DNA from: Hyphomicrobiales bacterium
GTDB lineage: Bacteria > Pseudomonadota > Alphaproteobacteria > Rhizobiales > Rhizobiaceae
Reading direction: 5' to 3'
Length of the DNA stretch: 64,000 nt
NCBI GenBank assembly: GCA_900471485.1
Contig: UCEU01000035.1
Span: 79,005 to 143,004, forward strand
The notes under the pieces are model-generated. The model made no database searches. It was not told where the DNA came from and worked only from the letters and a program-made list of their open reading frames with translations. Shown in pieces: positions 23,115 to 32,479 of the stretch. A program made the translations under genes and the position numbers. The first letter of the stretch is position 1. Every line of letters begins with the position of its first letter.

Positions 23115-25154
23115 TTGCTGAACAACGACTTGCAGACACCAGGCAAGCCAGGCGAGCATGACCGCCGAGATGGAGATGCAGCGGGCAACCGCCTGCTCGG
23201 CCGCGTCGTCGCTTGCAGCGGCGCCCGCGCGACCATTGCCGCAGTCGCCGAGGCGGGCGGCACCGATCTTTCCGAACTCTGGTCCGTCGGCAAGCTGATC
23301 TCCATCAGCGTCGGGCTGAACCGCGTCGTCGCCCTCGTTTACTCCATGAACACCAGCACCCACGCATGGGGCGAAGGCGAGGACAACGGCTTCAGGATCG
23401 AGACCGAACTGCTCGGCGAGGTCCGCGTCGATGAGAACGGCCGCGAGGAGTTCTCCACCGGCATCTCGCGCTACCCCTATCTCGGCGCCGTCGCCCACCG
23501 CATTCGCGCCGCCGACCTCATGCGCATCTACGATGCCGGTGCCGGCACGACCGCCGTCATCGGCAAGCTCACGCAGGACGAAAGCATCGACGCCTCGATC
23601 CATGTCCCGTCGATGCTGTCCAAGCACTTCGCCATCGTCGGCTCCACCGGCGTCGGCAAGTCCACCGCCGTATCGCTGCTGCTGCACAAGGCGATCGAAT
23701 CGGACCCCAAGCTGCGCGTCCTGATCCTCGACCCGCACAACGAATTCGCCGCCGCCTTCCCCAAGCACTCGGTCGTCATCGATACAGATACGCTCGACCT
23801 TCCCTTCTGGCTGATGCGCCTGGAAGAGTTCGCCGAGGTGGTCTTCCGCGGCCGCACGCCGGTGCCCGAGGAAGTCGACATCCTCCGCGACATCCTGCCC
23901 GAAGCCAAGCGCGCCTTCCGCGGCAGCGACAGCTCGCTCGTGCGTCGCACGACGGAAAAGAGCTCGATCACCGCCGATACGCCGGTCCCCTATCGCATGG
24001 CGGACGTGCTGGCGCTGATCGACGAGCGCATCGGCCGCCTCGAAGGCCGCAGCGAAAAGCCGCTGCTGCGCTCGCTGAAGATGCGCGTTCTCGCCGCCAT
24101 CAACGATCCGCGCTACCACTTCATGTTCTCCAACAACACGATCAGCGATACGATCATGGAGACTGTGGCCGAAATCTTCCGTATCCCCGGCGATAACAGG
24201 CCGATCTGTACTTTCCAGCTCTCGGGCATCCCCTCCGAAGTGGTGAACTCGGTCGCCTCGGTGCTCTGCCGCATGGCATTCGAAATCGCGCTGTGGAGCG
24301 ATGGCGCGATCCACATGCTCGTCGTCTGCGAGGAAGCGCACCGCTACATTCCGTCCGATCCCAATCTCGGCTTCTTCCCGACCCGTCAAGCGATTGCCCG
24401 CATTGCCAAGGAAGGCCGCAAATACGGCGTTTCACTGGGGATCATCACCCAGCGTCCCGGCGAGCTCGACCAGACCATCCTCTCGCAGTGCTCGACGCTG
24501 TTTGCCATGCGCTTGTCGAACGACCGCGACCAGGAAATCATCCGCTCGGCGATCCCGAACTCGTCGATATCGACCACCAGCTTCATCTCGTCGATCGGCA
24601 ACGGCGAAGCCATCGCCTTCGGCGAGGCCATCAGCGTTCCCATGCGCATGCGCTTCTCGCGCGTCGATCAGAACCTGTTGCCGAAGGCGAACGGCGCCAA
24701 CGTCAAGGTATCCGAGGAAGATCCCGACAACGTCGACCTGCGCAAGATCGTTACCCGCATGCGCTCGACCAGCGGGCCCGACATCTCCGCCTTCCAGCAG
24801 AGCTTCAGCACCGCCAATCTTCCCTACATGGATGAAGAGGACGACGAGGACGGTTTCGCCGAACTGCCGTCGACCACCGCAAGCTTCTCCGTCGCCCCGC
24901 CCCTGGCACCCATCGAGCCTTACCGGCGAGACATGCTGCCCCGCGCGCCTGTCACACCCGCAGCACCTGCAGCTCCGCCCGAGACATCGATCGACAGCCG
25001 CCTCGAAGCGTTGCGACGCGAGATGCGCGCCGAAGCGCAGCCGAAGCCCGCTGAGCCGCAGGCCGGCACACCAGGCATTCGCCGCGAGCCGAACATGTCG
25101 CTGCGCGAAAGCATCCTCAAGAAGCCGTTGAGCAGTCTCTACAACAAGGACTGA
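23115..25154 (+). CDS. HerA/VirB4-like hexameric ATPase (DUF87)
   Basis: A 679-residue P-loop ATPase of the HerA-FtsK group, which translocates DNA or acts with nucleases. The N-terminal HAS-barrel-like region is at about 20-150, Walker A GSTGVGKST at 176-184, and Walker B VVCEEAHRYIP near residue 400. A sensor/arginine-finger segment ITQRPGELDQTILSQCST follows. The last 120 residues are a Pro/Ala-rich linker and a short basic tail. The start is assigned to a TTG at 23115 with GGGAG seven bases before it; the open frame extends to 22968 but that part is not family-like. It is divergent from the ilv leader. No NurA-like nuclease is adjacent. Confidence 0.85.
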   Translation: MLNNDLQTPGKPGEHDRRDGDAAGNRLLGRVVACSGARATIAAVAEAGGTDLSELWSVGKLISISVGLNRVVALVYSMNTSTHAWGEGEDNGFRIETELLGEVRVDENGREEFSTGISRYPYLGAVAHRIRAADLMRIYDAGAGTTAVIGKLTQDESIDASIHVPSMLSKHFAIVGSTGVGKSTAVSLLLHKAIESDPKLRVLILDPHNEFAAAFPKHSVVIDTDTLDLPFWLMRLEEFAEVVFRGRTPVPEEVDILRDILPEAKRAFRGSDSSLVRRTTEKSSITADTPVPYRMADVLALIDERIGRLEGRSEKPLLRSLKMRVLAAINDPRYHFMFSNNTISDTIMETVAEIFRIPGDNRPICTFQLSGIPSEVVNSVASVLCRMAFEIALWSDGAIHMLVVCEEAHRYIPSDPNLGFFPTRQAIARIAKEGRKYGVSLGIITQRPGELDQTILSQCSTLFAMRLSNDRDQEIIRSAIPNSSISTTSFISSIGNGEAIAFGEAISVPMRMRFSRVDQNLLPKANGANVKVSEEDPDNVDLRKIVTRMRSTSGPDISAFQQSFSTANLPYMDEEDDEDGFAELPSTTASFSVAPPLAPIEPYRRDMLPRAPVTPAAPAAPPETSIDSRLEALRREMRAEAQPKPAEPQAGTPGIRREPNMSLRESILKKPLSSLYNKD

Positions 25155-25164
25155 ACGCCTCGGA

Positions 25165-26058
25165 CTAAGGTGTCAGGCGCTCCCAACTGTCGTCCATCTG
25201 GTTGCGGAACCACGTCATCTGACGCTTCGCATATTGGCGGGTCGCGGCCGCGCCCTTTTCGAGCACCTCGTCCCGCGTCATCTCGCCCTTGAGCATCGCC
25301 GCGATCTGCGAGACACCGATGGCCTTCATCACGGGCATCTCCGCCGGCAGCGACAGCGCCAGCAGTGCCTCGACTTCCTGCTGCGCGCCCTGTTCCAGCA
25401 TCACGGCGAAGCGGCCGTTGATTCTCCGGTGCAGAACCTCCCGCTCGGGCAGCACGACGATCTTGCGCGCCCTCTCGGGATCGACGATCACAGGCCCCGT
25501 CTGACCCTGAAACTCGGCGATCGACCGGCCGGTCGCGCCGAGAACTTCAAGCGCCCGCACGATCCGCTGCCCGTCCTGCGCACGCAAGCTGTCGGCCACG
25601 ACAGGATCGCGCAGAGCGAGCTCCGCATGAAGCGCCTCCGCGCCCTCCTCCAGCAACCGGGCGCGCAACGGATTCCTGATGTCTTCGGGGATCGCAGGCA
25701 TGTCAGACAGCCCACCTGTCAGCGCCTTGAAATAGAGCCCGGTGCCGCCGACGAAGACAGGAAGCAGTCCATCGGCGCGCAGGCGCGGCAGAAGTTCACC
25801 CACGTCGCGAAGCCAGGCGCCTGTCGAATAGGCGGCGCCGGCGGGCACGTGGCCGTAGAGATAATGCGGCACGCCCTGCATGTCCTCGTCGGACGGGCGC
25901 GCCGTCAGCACCCTGAGCGTGTCGTAGACCTGCATGCTGTCGGCGTTGATCACGACGCCGCCATGGCGTTTCGCCAGGTCTACGGCCAGTGCGGACTTGC
26001 CGCTGGCGGTCGGCCCGGTTATCAGGATCGCGTCCATTGCGTTCAGAAGGTTTTCCAT
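25165..26058 (-). CDS. miaA: tRNA dimethylallyltransferase
   Basis: A 297-residue enzyme that transfers a dimethylallyl group to A37 of tRNAs reading codons that begin with U. The P-loop GPTASGKS is at residues 15-22, followed by VINADSMQVYDTL and the GGTGLYFKALTGGL segment. The C-terminal AAATRQYAKRQMTWFRNQ helix is family-typical. The start at 26058 has GAGGG upstream. That site and part of the promoter lie inside the divergent serB gene, whose ATG begins two bases away. Convergent with the HerA-like gene (10-bp gap). Confidence 0.96.
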   Translation of the reverse strand: MENLLNAMDAILITGPTASGKSALAVDLAKRHGGVVINADSMQVYDTLRVLTARPSDEDMQGVPHYLYGHVPAGAAYSTGAWLRDVGELLPRLRADGLLPVFVGGTGLYFKALTGGLSDMPAIPEDIRNPLRARLLEEGAEALHAELALRDPVVADSLRAQDGQRIVRALEVLGATGRSIAEFQGQTGPVIVDPERARKIVVLPEREVLHRRINGRFAVMLEQGAQQEVEALLALSLPAEMPVMKAIGVSQIAAMLKGEMTRDEVLEKGAAATRQYAKRQMTWFRNQMDDSWERLTP

Positions 26059-26059
26059 C

Positions 26060-26950
26060 ATGGCCCTCGTTGCCACGCTTGTTGCCAATCCGTCAAATCC
26101 CGTTCTCACGCCCGAGATCGCCGAACAGGCCGCCAAGGCGGTAAATGCCTCCGGTCTCTACTGGCTGGCAGACGGCGTTGCCTGCGATATCGCGCTCCGG
26201 GACGGCACGAACGCGGATGAGGCGGAGGCCGCGATTCTCGAGGTGATCGGAACCGCAGCCATCGATCTGGTAGTCCAGCAAGCGGAAACCCGCCGCAAGA
26301 AAATCCTCATCGCCGACATGGATTCGACCATGATCGGCCAGGAATGCATCGATGAACTCGCAGCCGAAGTCGGCCTCAAGGATCTGGTCGCGGCCATCAC
26401 CGCGCGCGCCATGAACGGCGAGATCGCCTTCGAACCAGCGCTTCGCGAGCGCGTCGCGCTCCTCAAGGGCCTGCCGATCTCGGTGGTGGACGAGGTCATC
26501 GCCAAGCGTATCACGCTGACATCAGGCGGCCCCGAACTGATCGCAACGATGAAGGCCAAGGGCCATTACACGGCGCTGGTCTCGGGCGGATTCACCGTCT
26601 TCACCAGCCGCATCGCCGCGACCCTCGGCTTCGACGAGAACCGTGCCAACATCCTGATCGAGGAAGAAGGTGTGCTCTCCGGCTTCGTCGCCGAACCGAT
26701 CCTCGGCAAGCAGGCGAAAGTCGATGCGCTGAACGATATCGCCAGCAAGCTCGGCATTTCGCCGGAAAACGCGATCGCCGTCGGTGACGGCGCCAACGAT
26801 CTCGGCATGCTGCACCTTGCCGGCTCCGGCGTGGCGCTTCACGCCAAGCCCGCCGTTGCCGCCGAAGCGCGCATGCGCATCAACCACGGCGACCTGACGG
26901 CGCTGCTCTACATCCAGGGTTATCGGAAGACGGATTTCGTCACGGTCTGA
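26060..26950 (+). CDS. serB: phosphoserine phosphatase
   Basis: A 296-residue HAD-family phosphatase for the last step of serine synthesis. The nucleophile motif is D86-M-D88-S-T, motif II is LVSGGFTVF, and motif III/IV is AVGDGANDLGMLHLAGSGVA with K265-region AKPAVAAEA. The first 70 residues form the regulatory ACT-like N-domain (NPSNPVLTPEIAEQAAKAV). The start at 26060 has AGAAGG nine bases upstream, inside miaA. The start codons of serB and miaA overlap on opposite strands. Confidence 0.96.
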   Translation: MALVATLVANPSNPVLTPEIAEQAAKAVNASGLYWLADGVACDIALRDGTNADEAEAAILEVIGTAAIDLVVQQAETRRKKILIADMDSTMIGQECIDELAAEVGLKDLVAAITARAMNGEIAFEPALRERVALLKGLPISVVDEVIAKRITLTSGGPELIATMKAKGHYTALVSGGFTVFTSRIAATLGFDENRANILIEEEGVLSGFVAEPILGKQAKVDALNDIASKLGISPENAIAVGDGANDLGMLHLAGSGVALHAKPAVAAEARMRINHGDLTALLYIQGYRKTDFVTV

Positions 26951-26961
26951 TCATCGCGAGC

Positions 26962-26983
26962 GACCGGGCCGCAAGGCCCGGTC
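26962..26983. terminator. hairpin between serB and degP
   Basis: GACCGGGCC (26962-26970) and GGCCCGGTC (26975-26983) make a perfect 9-bp stem with GCAA tetraloop between converging genes. There is no T tract, so it may act as an RNA stabiliser rather than an intrinsic terminator. Confidence 0.5.
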
Positions 26984-27001
26984 CCGCCGACCGGCCGCCG
27001 A

Positions 27002-28639
27002 TTATTCGAGCGGCACGGCCACGAAGCGTAGGTCGCCATTGGCGGCGGCGATCATCATCTGGGCATTACGCCGCCCGTCCTGCTTCAGTGCCTGAACCTT
27101 CGTGGCGACCGCTTCCGGCGTGCGCATGAACTCCTGCGCTACCTCGACGATCACGTCGCCCGCCTTCAGTCCCTTCTCGGCCGCCAGCGAACCCGGCGCC
27201 ACCTCGGCGACGAGCACGCCGTCCACGCTCTCGGCAATGCCGAACGTCTTGCGGGTCTCCGCGCTCAGCGCCGAAAGCGAAAGGCCGAGCACCGGCTTCT
27301 GGGCGGCATCCGGCGCTGATTGGTCCGGCTTCGCCGCACCCGACTTGTCCTCGCCCGTAGCACCCTGATCGGACTTGCCCTGATCCGATTTACCCTTGGC
27401 GTCAGGCATCGGCTGGCTCTGATCCGGCTCATCCATATCCTGGTTTTCATCTGGATCGGGATTGATCACGCCATCAGGCTCATTGTCGTTCGATGCGGCT
27501 TCGTCGCTATCCTCGAGACGACCGAGCTTCACCTTCACGGTCTGCTCCTTGCCATCTCGCAGCACGAGAACATCGACTTCCTTGCCGACAGGGCTTTCCG
27601 CCACGACACGCGGCAGGTCGCGCATTTCGTTGACCAGCTTGCCGTCGAATTTCAGGATGACGTCGCCGGCCTTGATCGAACCGTCGTCAACAGGTCCGCC
27701 CTTGATGACGCCGGCGACAAGCGCGCCCTTGGCGCTCGTAAGGCCGAGGCTGTCGGCGATGTCGTCGGTGACCGGCTGGATGCGCACGCCGAGCCAGCCG
27801 CGCCGGGTCTCGCCGAATTCGCGCAGCTGATCGACCACGCCGGATGCAAGCTCCGACGGCACCGAGAAGCCGATGCCGATCGAGCCGCCGCTCGGCGAGA
27901 TGATGGCGGTGTTGATGCCGATCACCTCACCCTTCATGTTGAACAGCGGACCGCCGGAATTGCCCTTGTTGATCGCCGCATCCGTCTGGATGAAGTTGTC
28001 GTAGGGACCGGCGTTGATGTTGCGGCCGCGCCCGGAAATGATGCCGACCGTCACCGATCCGCCGAAGCCGAAAGGGTTGCCGATCGCCATGACCCAGTCG
28101 CCGATGCGCATGACGCTCGAATCGCCGAACTTGACCGATTTCAGCGGCGTCTTCGGCTCGACCTTGAGCACGGAAAGGTCGGTCTTGGTATCGGTGCCGA
28201 TCAGCTTCGCCTTCAGCTTGCTGCCGTCGGCGAAATTGATCTCGATATCGTCGGCACCCTCGATCACGTGGTTGTTGGTGACGATGTAGCCGGTCGGATC
28301 GATGACGAAGCCGGAACCAAGCGAGCTGACATTGTGGTTGCCGCCCTTGTTGTCCTTCTGCTTGTTGAAGAAGTCGTTGAAGAACTCCTGGAAGGGCGAT
28401 CCGTCGGGCGCGCGCGGCGCGGGTCCCGCCCCTTCGTCATCCTTGACCTTCTGCGACGTCGAGATGTTCACCACCGCGTCGAGGAGCCCGCCTGCGAGGT
28501 CGGCGACCGAGGCCGGTCCATTGGTCGGCGGCGTGCCTTGCGCATGCGACACACCGGCGAGCTCGACATTGGCCAGAAGCGCAACGCCCGTCAAAAGAGC
28601 AAGCGATCGTCTGTAGGTCGGGCGTGTCAGGGGGGCCAT
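27002..28639 (-). CDS. degP: periplasmic Do-type serine protease, two PDZ domains
   Basis: A 545-residue HtrA/DegP protease and chaperone for misfolded envelope proteins. The signal peptide is about residues 1-33 (to SHAQ). The catalytic triad is H124 (TNNHV), D154 (TKTDLSVL) and S228 (GNSGGP). PDZ1 is at about 275-375 and PDZ2 at about 455-545. Between them lies an unusually long, Asp/Pro/Gln/Lys/Ser-rich linker of about 70 residues with GKSDQGKSDQG repeats. It is downstream of hflKC on the same strand, separated by a terminator. Confidence 0.95.
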   Translation of the reverse strand: MAPLTRPTYRRSLALLTGVALLANVELAGVSHAQGTPPTNGPASVADLAGGLLDAVVNISTSQKVKDDEGAGPAPRAPDGSPFQEFFNDFFNKQKDNKGGNHNVSSLGSGFVIDPTGYIVTNNHVIEGADDIEINFADGSKLKAKLIGTDTKTDLSVLKVEPKTPLKSVKFGDSSVMRIGDWVMAIGNPFGFGGSVTVGIISGRGRNINAGPYDNFIQTDAAINKGNSGGPLFNMKGEVIGINTAIISPSGGSIGIGFSVPSELASGVVDQLREFGETRRGWLGVRIQPVTDDIADSLGLTSAKGALVAGVIKGGPVDDGSIKAGDVILKFDGKLVNEMRDLPRVVAESPVGKEVDVLVLRDGKEQTVKVKLGRLEDSDEAASNDNEPDGVINPDPDENQDMDEPDQSQPMPDAKGKSDQGKSDQGATGEDKSGAAKPDQSAPDAAQKPVLGLSLSALSAETRKTFGIAESVDGVLVAEVAPGSLAAEKGLKAGDVIVEVAQEFMRTPEAVATKVQALKQDGRRNAQMMIAAANGDLRFVAVPLE

Positions 28640-28761
28640 AAAGCGTCCTCATTTCGAGCAAAAGCGCAGTTTGACCACCACCATAAGGCGGAATGATGGA
28701 GGGTGAAATCACCTTTTCGCGAAATCCCGTGCAATCTGCCGGGGCCATCTTTCCCGCACAA

Positions 28762-28794
28762 AAAAGGCCGACGAAACCGCCGGCCTTTTCATGA
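28762..28794 (-). terminator. terminator after hflC
   Basis: AAAAGGCCG (28762-28770) pairs with CGGCCTTTT (28781-28789). On the minus strand the stem ends in a T run, just after the hflC stop and before degP. Confidence 0.75.
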
Positions 28795-28812
28795 AGTTCA
28801 GAGCTGGAATGC

Positions 28813-29748
28813 TCAGTTGGCGGGGGCCGACGGCGCCAGCGGCGCGCCTGCTGCCGGTGCCGGCTTCGTGCCGGCGGCGCTGTTGAAGAACCGGAAGAAC
28901 TCCGAGTTCGGAGACAGAACCAGCGTCGTGTCCTGCGAAGGCAGCGCCGCGCTGTAGGCAGCCATCGAGCGGTAGAACTCGAAGAAGGACGGGTCCTTGT
29001 TGAACGCTTCCGCGAAGATGCGGTTACGGTCGGCATCGCCTTCACCGCGCAGGATTTCGGCGTCGCGCTGGGCGCCGGCGGTGATCTCCACCACCTGCCT
29101 GTCGGCAACCGCCCGGCGGCGCTGGCTTTCTTCGCCACCCTGCGCGCGCAGGAGCTCGGCTTCCGCCAGACGCTCCGCCCGCATGCGGTCGTAGGTCTTC
29201 GGCGCCACTTCGCGCGTCAGATCCGTACGGCGGATGCGCACGTCCTGGATGTTGAGGCCGAGATCTTCGGCATCGCGATGCAGGTCGTCGCGAACCTCGA
29301 GCATCATCGCCACGCGCTCTTCCGACAGCGCGGCATCGAAGTCGCGCAGACCGTAAACACGGCGAAGCGACGAATCGAGCTGCGTGCGAAGGCGTGCCTC
29401 GGCGGCCTCGCGGTCGCCCGAAACCGTTTCGCGGAACTTGCGCACGTCACGGATGTCGTAGACCACGAAGGCATCGACGTCGAAGGTCGCGCCGCCGCGA
29501 ACCTGGACGCGGATATTGTCGAGGTCGAAGCGCAGCGCCTGCCGCTCGACGATCTGGACGCGATCGGCGTCCATGAAGCTGAACGGCAGCTTGAAGTAGA
29601 GCCCTGGCTCGGTCTTCACCGACTGGATCTGACCGAAGCGGACGACGATCGCCTGCTCGCGGGCATTGACCACGAAGACCGAGGAATAGAGGCCGACCAG
29701 CACGATGGCGAGGATGATGAGAATGACGGGAAGTCTGTTCGAAGTCAT
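28813..29748 (-). CDS. hflC: FtsH protease modulator HflC
   Basis: A 311-residue membrane-anchored SPFH/band-7 protein that forms a periplasmic cage with HflK around the FtsH protease and limits its action on membrane proteins. An N-terminal membrane helix is at residues 6-27. The SPFH domain follows (NAREQAIVVRFGQIQSV through the SLRRVYGLRDFDAALSEERV segment), then a charged coiled coil (RMRAERLAEAELLRAQGGEESQRRRA). The C-terminus is Pro/Ala-rich. It starts four bases after hflK. Confidence 0.95.
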   Translation of the reverse strand: MTSNRLPVILIILAIVLVGLYSSVFVVNAREQAIVVRFGQIQSVKTEPGLYFKLPFSFMDADRVQIVERQALRFDLDNIRVQVRGGATFDVDAFVVYDIRDVRKFRETVSGDREAAEARLRTQLDSSLRRVYGLRDFDAALSEERVAMMLEVRDDLHRDAEDLGLNIQDVRIRRTDLTREVAPKTYDRMRAERLAEAELLRAQGGEESQRRRAVADRQVVEITAGAQRDAEILRGEGDADRNRIFAEAFNKDPSFFEFYRSMAAYSAALPSQDTTLVLSPNSEFFRFFNSAAGTKPAPAAGAPLAPSAPAN

Positions 29749-29751
29749 GGA

Positions 29752-30849
29752 TCAGCCTCCCTGCTGCGACGGCTTGCCGATCTCGTTGAGCGGCAGGTAG
29801 GGCACGACCCCCTGCTTCTCGTCGATCACGACCTTCTTGGAATTCTTCAGGACCTGCTCCATCGTTTCAAGGAAGAGACGCGTGCGCGTCACTTCAGGCG
29901 CCTTGGCATACTGATCGTTGATCAGCGAGAAGCGCTGCGCCTCACCTTCGGCTTCCTTCACGACGCGGTCCTTGTAGGCCGCGGCCGCTTCACGGATCTG
30001 CGCCGCGTCACCGCGCGCCTGCCCGAGCTTCTGGTTGGAGTATTGGTTCGCTTCCTCGACGAGACGCTGCTTGTCCTGGTCGGCGCGCTGCACTTCTTCG
30101 AAGGCATCGGCGACTTCACGCGGCGGCGCCACGTCCTGGATCGTCACGGCGCCAATGGAGACACCCGCCTTGTAGCGGTCCATGGTACCCTGCACGATGT
30201 TGGCGACTTCGGTCTCGATCGGCTGACGATTGTCGCGGAACGCGTCCTGTGCCGGACGGCGACCGACGACTTCGCGCATGGCGCTTTCGGCGACCTGCTG
30301 CAGCGTTTCGGCCGGGTTCTCGACGTTGAAGAGATAGGCCTTCGGATCGCTGACCGTGAAGAACACCGAGAACTGCACGTTCAGGATATTCTGGTCGCCC
30401 GAAAGCATAAGGCCGCTCGACGACGAGGACGAGGTGGAGGCAGCGCCGATGTTCTGCTGCTGCATCGTCACCTTGACGATCTCAACCGTTTCCATCGGCC
30501 ACAGGTGGAAATGCAGGCCAGGCGTCGAGATTTCGGGCTTCGGGTTACCGAAGCGCAGTTCCACGCCGCGCTCGTCCGGCTGCACGATATAGATCGACTG
30601 GAAAAGCCAGAAGACGACGAGCACCAGGCCGAGAATGGCCACGACGCCGCCGTTGAATCCGCCCGGCACGATATTGCGAAGCTGGTCCTGGCCGCGCCGG
30701 ATGATATCCTCCAGGTCAGGAGGACCACCCTTGCCGCCGCCGCCACCGCCGCGCGGGCGATTGGGTCCCTGCCCCCATGGTCCCTGATTGTTATTTCCGC
30801 CGCCGCCGCCCCAAGGGCCGCCGCCGCCATTCTGATTGCTCCAGGGCAT
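29752..30849 (-). CDS. hflK: FtsH protease modulator HflK
   Basis: A 365-residue partner of HflC. The N-terminus is a Gly/Asn/Trp-rich cytoplasmic segment (MPWSNQNGGGGPWGGGGG), then a membrane helix at about residues 64-85 (GGVVAILGLVLVVFWLFQSIYIV), the SPFH domain and a coiled coil. A Ser-rich insertion (AASTSSSSSSG) sits within the SPFH domain. The start at 30849 is the family-conserved MPWSNQ; the upstream frame to 30891 is not. Forms a two-gene operon with hflC. Confidence 0.95.
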   Translation of the reverse strand: MPWSNQNGGGGPWGGGGGNNNQGPWGQGPNRPRGGGGGGKGGPPDLEDIIRRGQDQLRNIVPGGFNGGVVAILGLVLVVFWLFQSIYIVQPDERGVELRFGNPKPEISTPGLHFHLWPMETVEIVKVTMQQQNIGAASTSSSSSSGLMLSGDQNILNVQFSVFFTVSDPKAYLFNVENPAETLQQVAESAMREVVGRRPAQDAFRDNRQPIETEVANIVQGTMDRYKAGVSIGAVTIQDVAPPREVADAFEEVQRADQDKQRLVEEANQYSNQKLGQARGDAAQIREAAAAYKDRVVKEAEGEAQRFSLINDQYAKAPEVTRTRLFLETMEQVLKNSKKVVIDEKQGVVPYLPLNEIGKPSQQGG

Positions 30850-31002
30850 CAAAACCTCGTTGTTCGTTAAACTCCCGATCGCTGAAACCACGGGGGCGAC
30901 GGATATCTGCGACCGAGATGGTTATAGGTGTCGCCGCACACGCTTTCAACGCAGCATGAGAAACTTGGCGATGTTTATTGGAAAATAGTTGGTTTTACGT
31001 GC

Positions 31003-31515
31003 TCAGCGCCTGTCATAAACGACATAGCGCGTTGGAAAGCTGTCCCTTTCGCCGGCCGGAACATCGAGCGCCTCACCGGCGCTCCAAACGGCGGGATCGA
31101 TGGCGGGAAACGCCGTATCGCCCTCGACGACGGTCTCCACATGCGTGATGCAGAGCCTGTCGGCGAAGTCGAGCGCCTGCGCATAGATCTGACCACCGCC
31201 GATGATGCAAATTTCCTCCACGCCGGCCTTAGCGGCCAGCGACGCGCCTATCGCGACAGCCTCCTGCAGCGACCCCGCCATGGTCACATCTGGGTGATCG
31301 ATGGCGGCCGAGCGGGAAATCACCACGTTCGGACGGCCCGGGAGCGGCCTGCCGATCGAATCATAGGTCTTGCGTCCCATGATCACGGGCTTGCCCGTCG
31401 TCAGCGCCTTGAACCGCTTGAGATCGGTAGACAGTCGCCACGGCATGTCGCCATCACGACCGATGATCCCGTTTTCGGCAACGGCGACGACGATGGTCTT
31501 GCGGATGTCCGACAT
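31003..31515 (-). CDS. folA: dihydrofolate reductase
   Basis: A 170-residue enzyme that regenerates tetrahydrofolate with NADPH, needed after thymidylate synthase. Landmarks are IVVAVAENGIIGRDGDMPWRL at residues 8-28 with the catalytic acid D31-equivalent in STDLKRFK, GKPVIMGRKTYDSIGRPLPGR, and IIGGGQIYAQAL. It follows thyA on the same strand with a 12-bp gap, the common thyA-folA operon. Confidence 0.96.
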   Translation of the reverse strand: MSDIRKTIVVAVAENGIIGRDGDMPWRLSTDLKRFKALTTGKPVIMGRKTYDSIGRPLPGRPNVVISRSAAIDHPDVTMAGSLQEAVAIGASLAAKAGVEEICIIGGGQIYAQALDFADRLCITHVETVVEGDTAFPAIDPAVWSAGEALDVPAGERDSFPTRYVVYDRR

Positions 31516-31527
31516 GCTCTTCCCTGA

Positions 31528-32322
31528 TCAGACGGCGATCGGCGCCTTGATGCTGGCATCGGCCTCGTAGCCGACCAGTTCGAAATCCTCGAAGGTGAAG
31601 CCGAAGATGTCCTTCACATCGGGGTTGATGCGCATGAAAGGCAAAGGCTTCGGCTTGCGCGTCAGCTGCAGCTCCGCCTGCTCGAAGTGATTGTGGTAGA
31701 GATGCGCGTCGCCCAGCGTGTGCACGAAATCGCCGAGCTTCAGCCCGGCCACCTGCGCCACCATCATCGTCAGCAGCGCGTAGGACGCGATATTGAAGGG
31801 GACGCCCAGGAAGATATCGGCCGACCGCTGGTAGAGCTGGCAGGAGAGCTTGCCGTCGGCGACATAGAACTGGAACAGGCAGTGGCAGGGCGGCAGCGCC
31901 ATGTTGTCCACTTCCGCCGGGTTCCAGGCGGAAACGATATGGCGTCGCGAATTCGGGTTCTTGACGATCCCCTCGACCAGCTTGGCGATCTGGTCGATGT
32001 GTCCGCCGTCCGGCGCCGGCCAGGAACGCCACTGCGCGCCATAGACCGGGCCGAGATCGCCGTTCTCGTCGGCCCACTCGTCCCAGATCGAGACGCCGTG
32101 CTCCTTGAGATAGCCGATATTGGTCTCGCCCTTCAGGAACCACAGGAGCTCGTGGATGATCGAGCGCAGGTGCAGCTTCTTCGTCGTCAGGACGGGAAAG
32201 CCCTCCTGCAGGTCGAAGCGCATCTGGTATCCGAACACCGAGCGCGTGCCGGTGCCGGTCCGGTCACCGCGATCGGTTCCGTGTTCCATCACGTGCTTCA
32301 GGAGGTCATGATACTGCTTCAT
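31528..32322 (-). CDS. thyA: thymidylate synthase
   Basis: A 264-residue enzyme, exactly the E. coli-type length, converting dUMP to dTMP with methylene-tetrahydrofolate. The catalytic C146 is in ALPPCHCLFQF; the RTGTGT phosphate loop is at residues 21-26, and HIVSAWNPAEVD and GDAHLYHNH follow. First gene of the thyA-folA operon. It is divergent from the tmRNA gene. Confidence 0.97.
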   Translation of the reverse strand: MKQYHDLLKHVMEHGTDRGDRTGTGTRSVFGYQMRFDLQEGFPVLTTKKLHLRSIIHELLWFLKGETNIGYLKEHGVSIWDEWADENGDLGPVYGAQWRSWPAPDGGHIDQIAKLVEGIVKNPNSRRHIVSAWNPAEVDNMALPPCHCLFQFYVADGKLSCQLYQRSADIFLGVPFNIASYALLTMMVAQVAGLKLGDFVHTLGDAHLYHNHFEQAELQLTRKPKPLPFMRINPDVKDIFGFTFEDFELVGYEADASIKAPIAV

Positions 32323-32479
32323 CGTCCGCCGCCGATTCCATTTTTCCCATATTTAAGCGCATCGAGCCTCAAAACCAACTCGCCGCACTTTCTTTTCCCG
32401 GCAAATCTCTAAGCCATCGCGATGGATTTGTGACGGGGCTCTTCCCATGCGCTTCGGAAAACACTATATCAGCCTTGCC

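Noticed and set aside
23082..24389. 435-codon frame antisense to the HerA-like gene
   Set aside because: Composition is typical of a GC-rich shadow and no family is visible.
27320..28696. 458-codon frame antisense to degP
   Set aside because: Shadow frame without a recognisable domain; degP motifs on the other strand are unambiguous.
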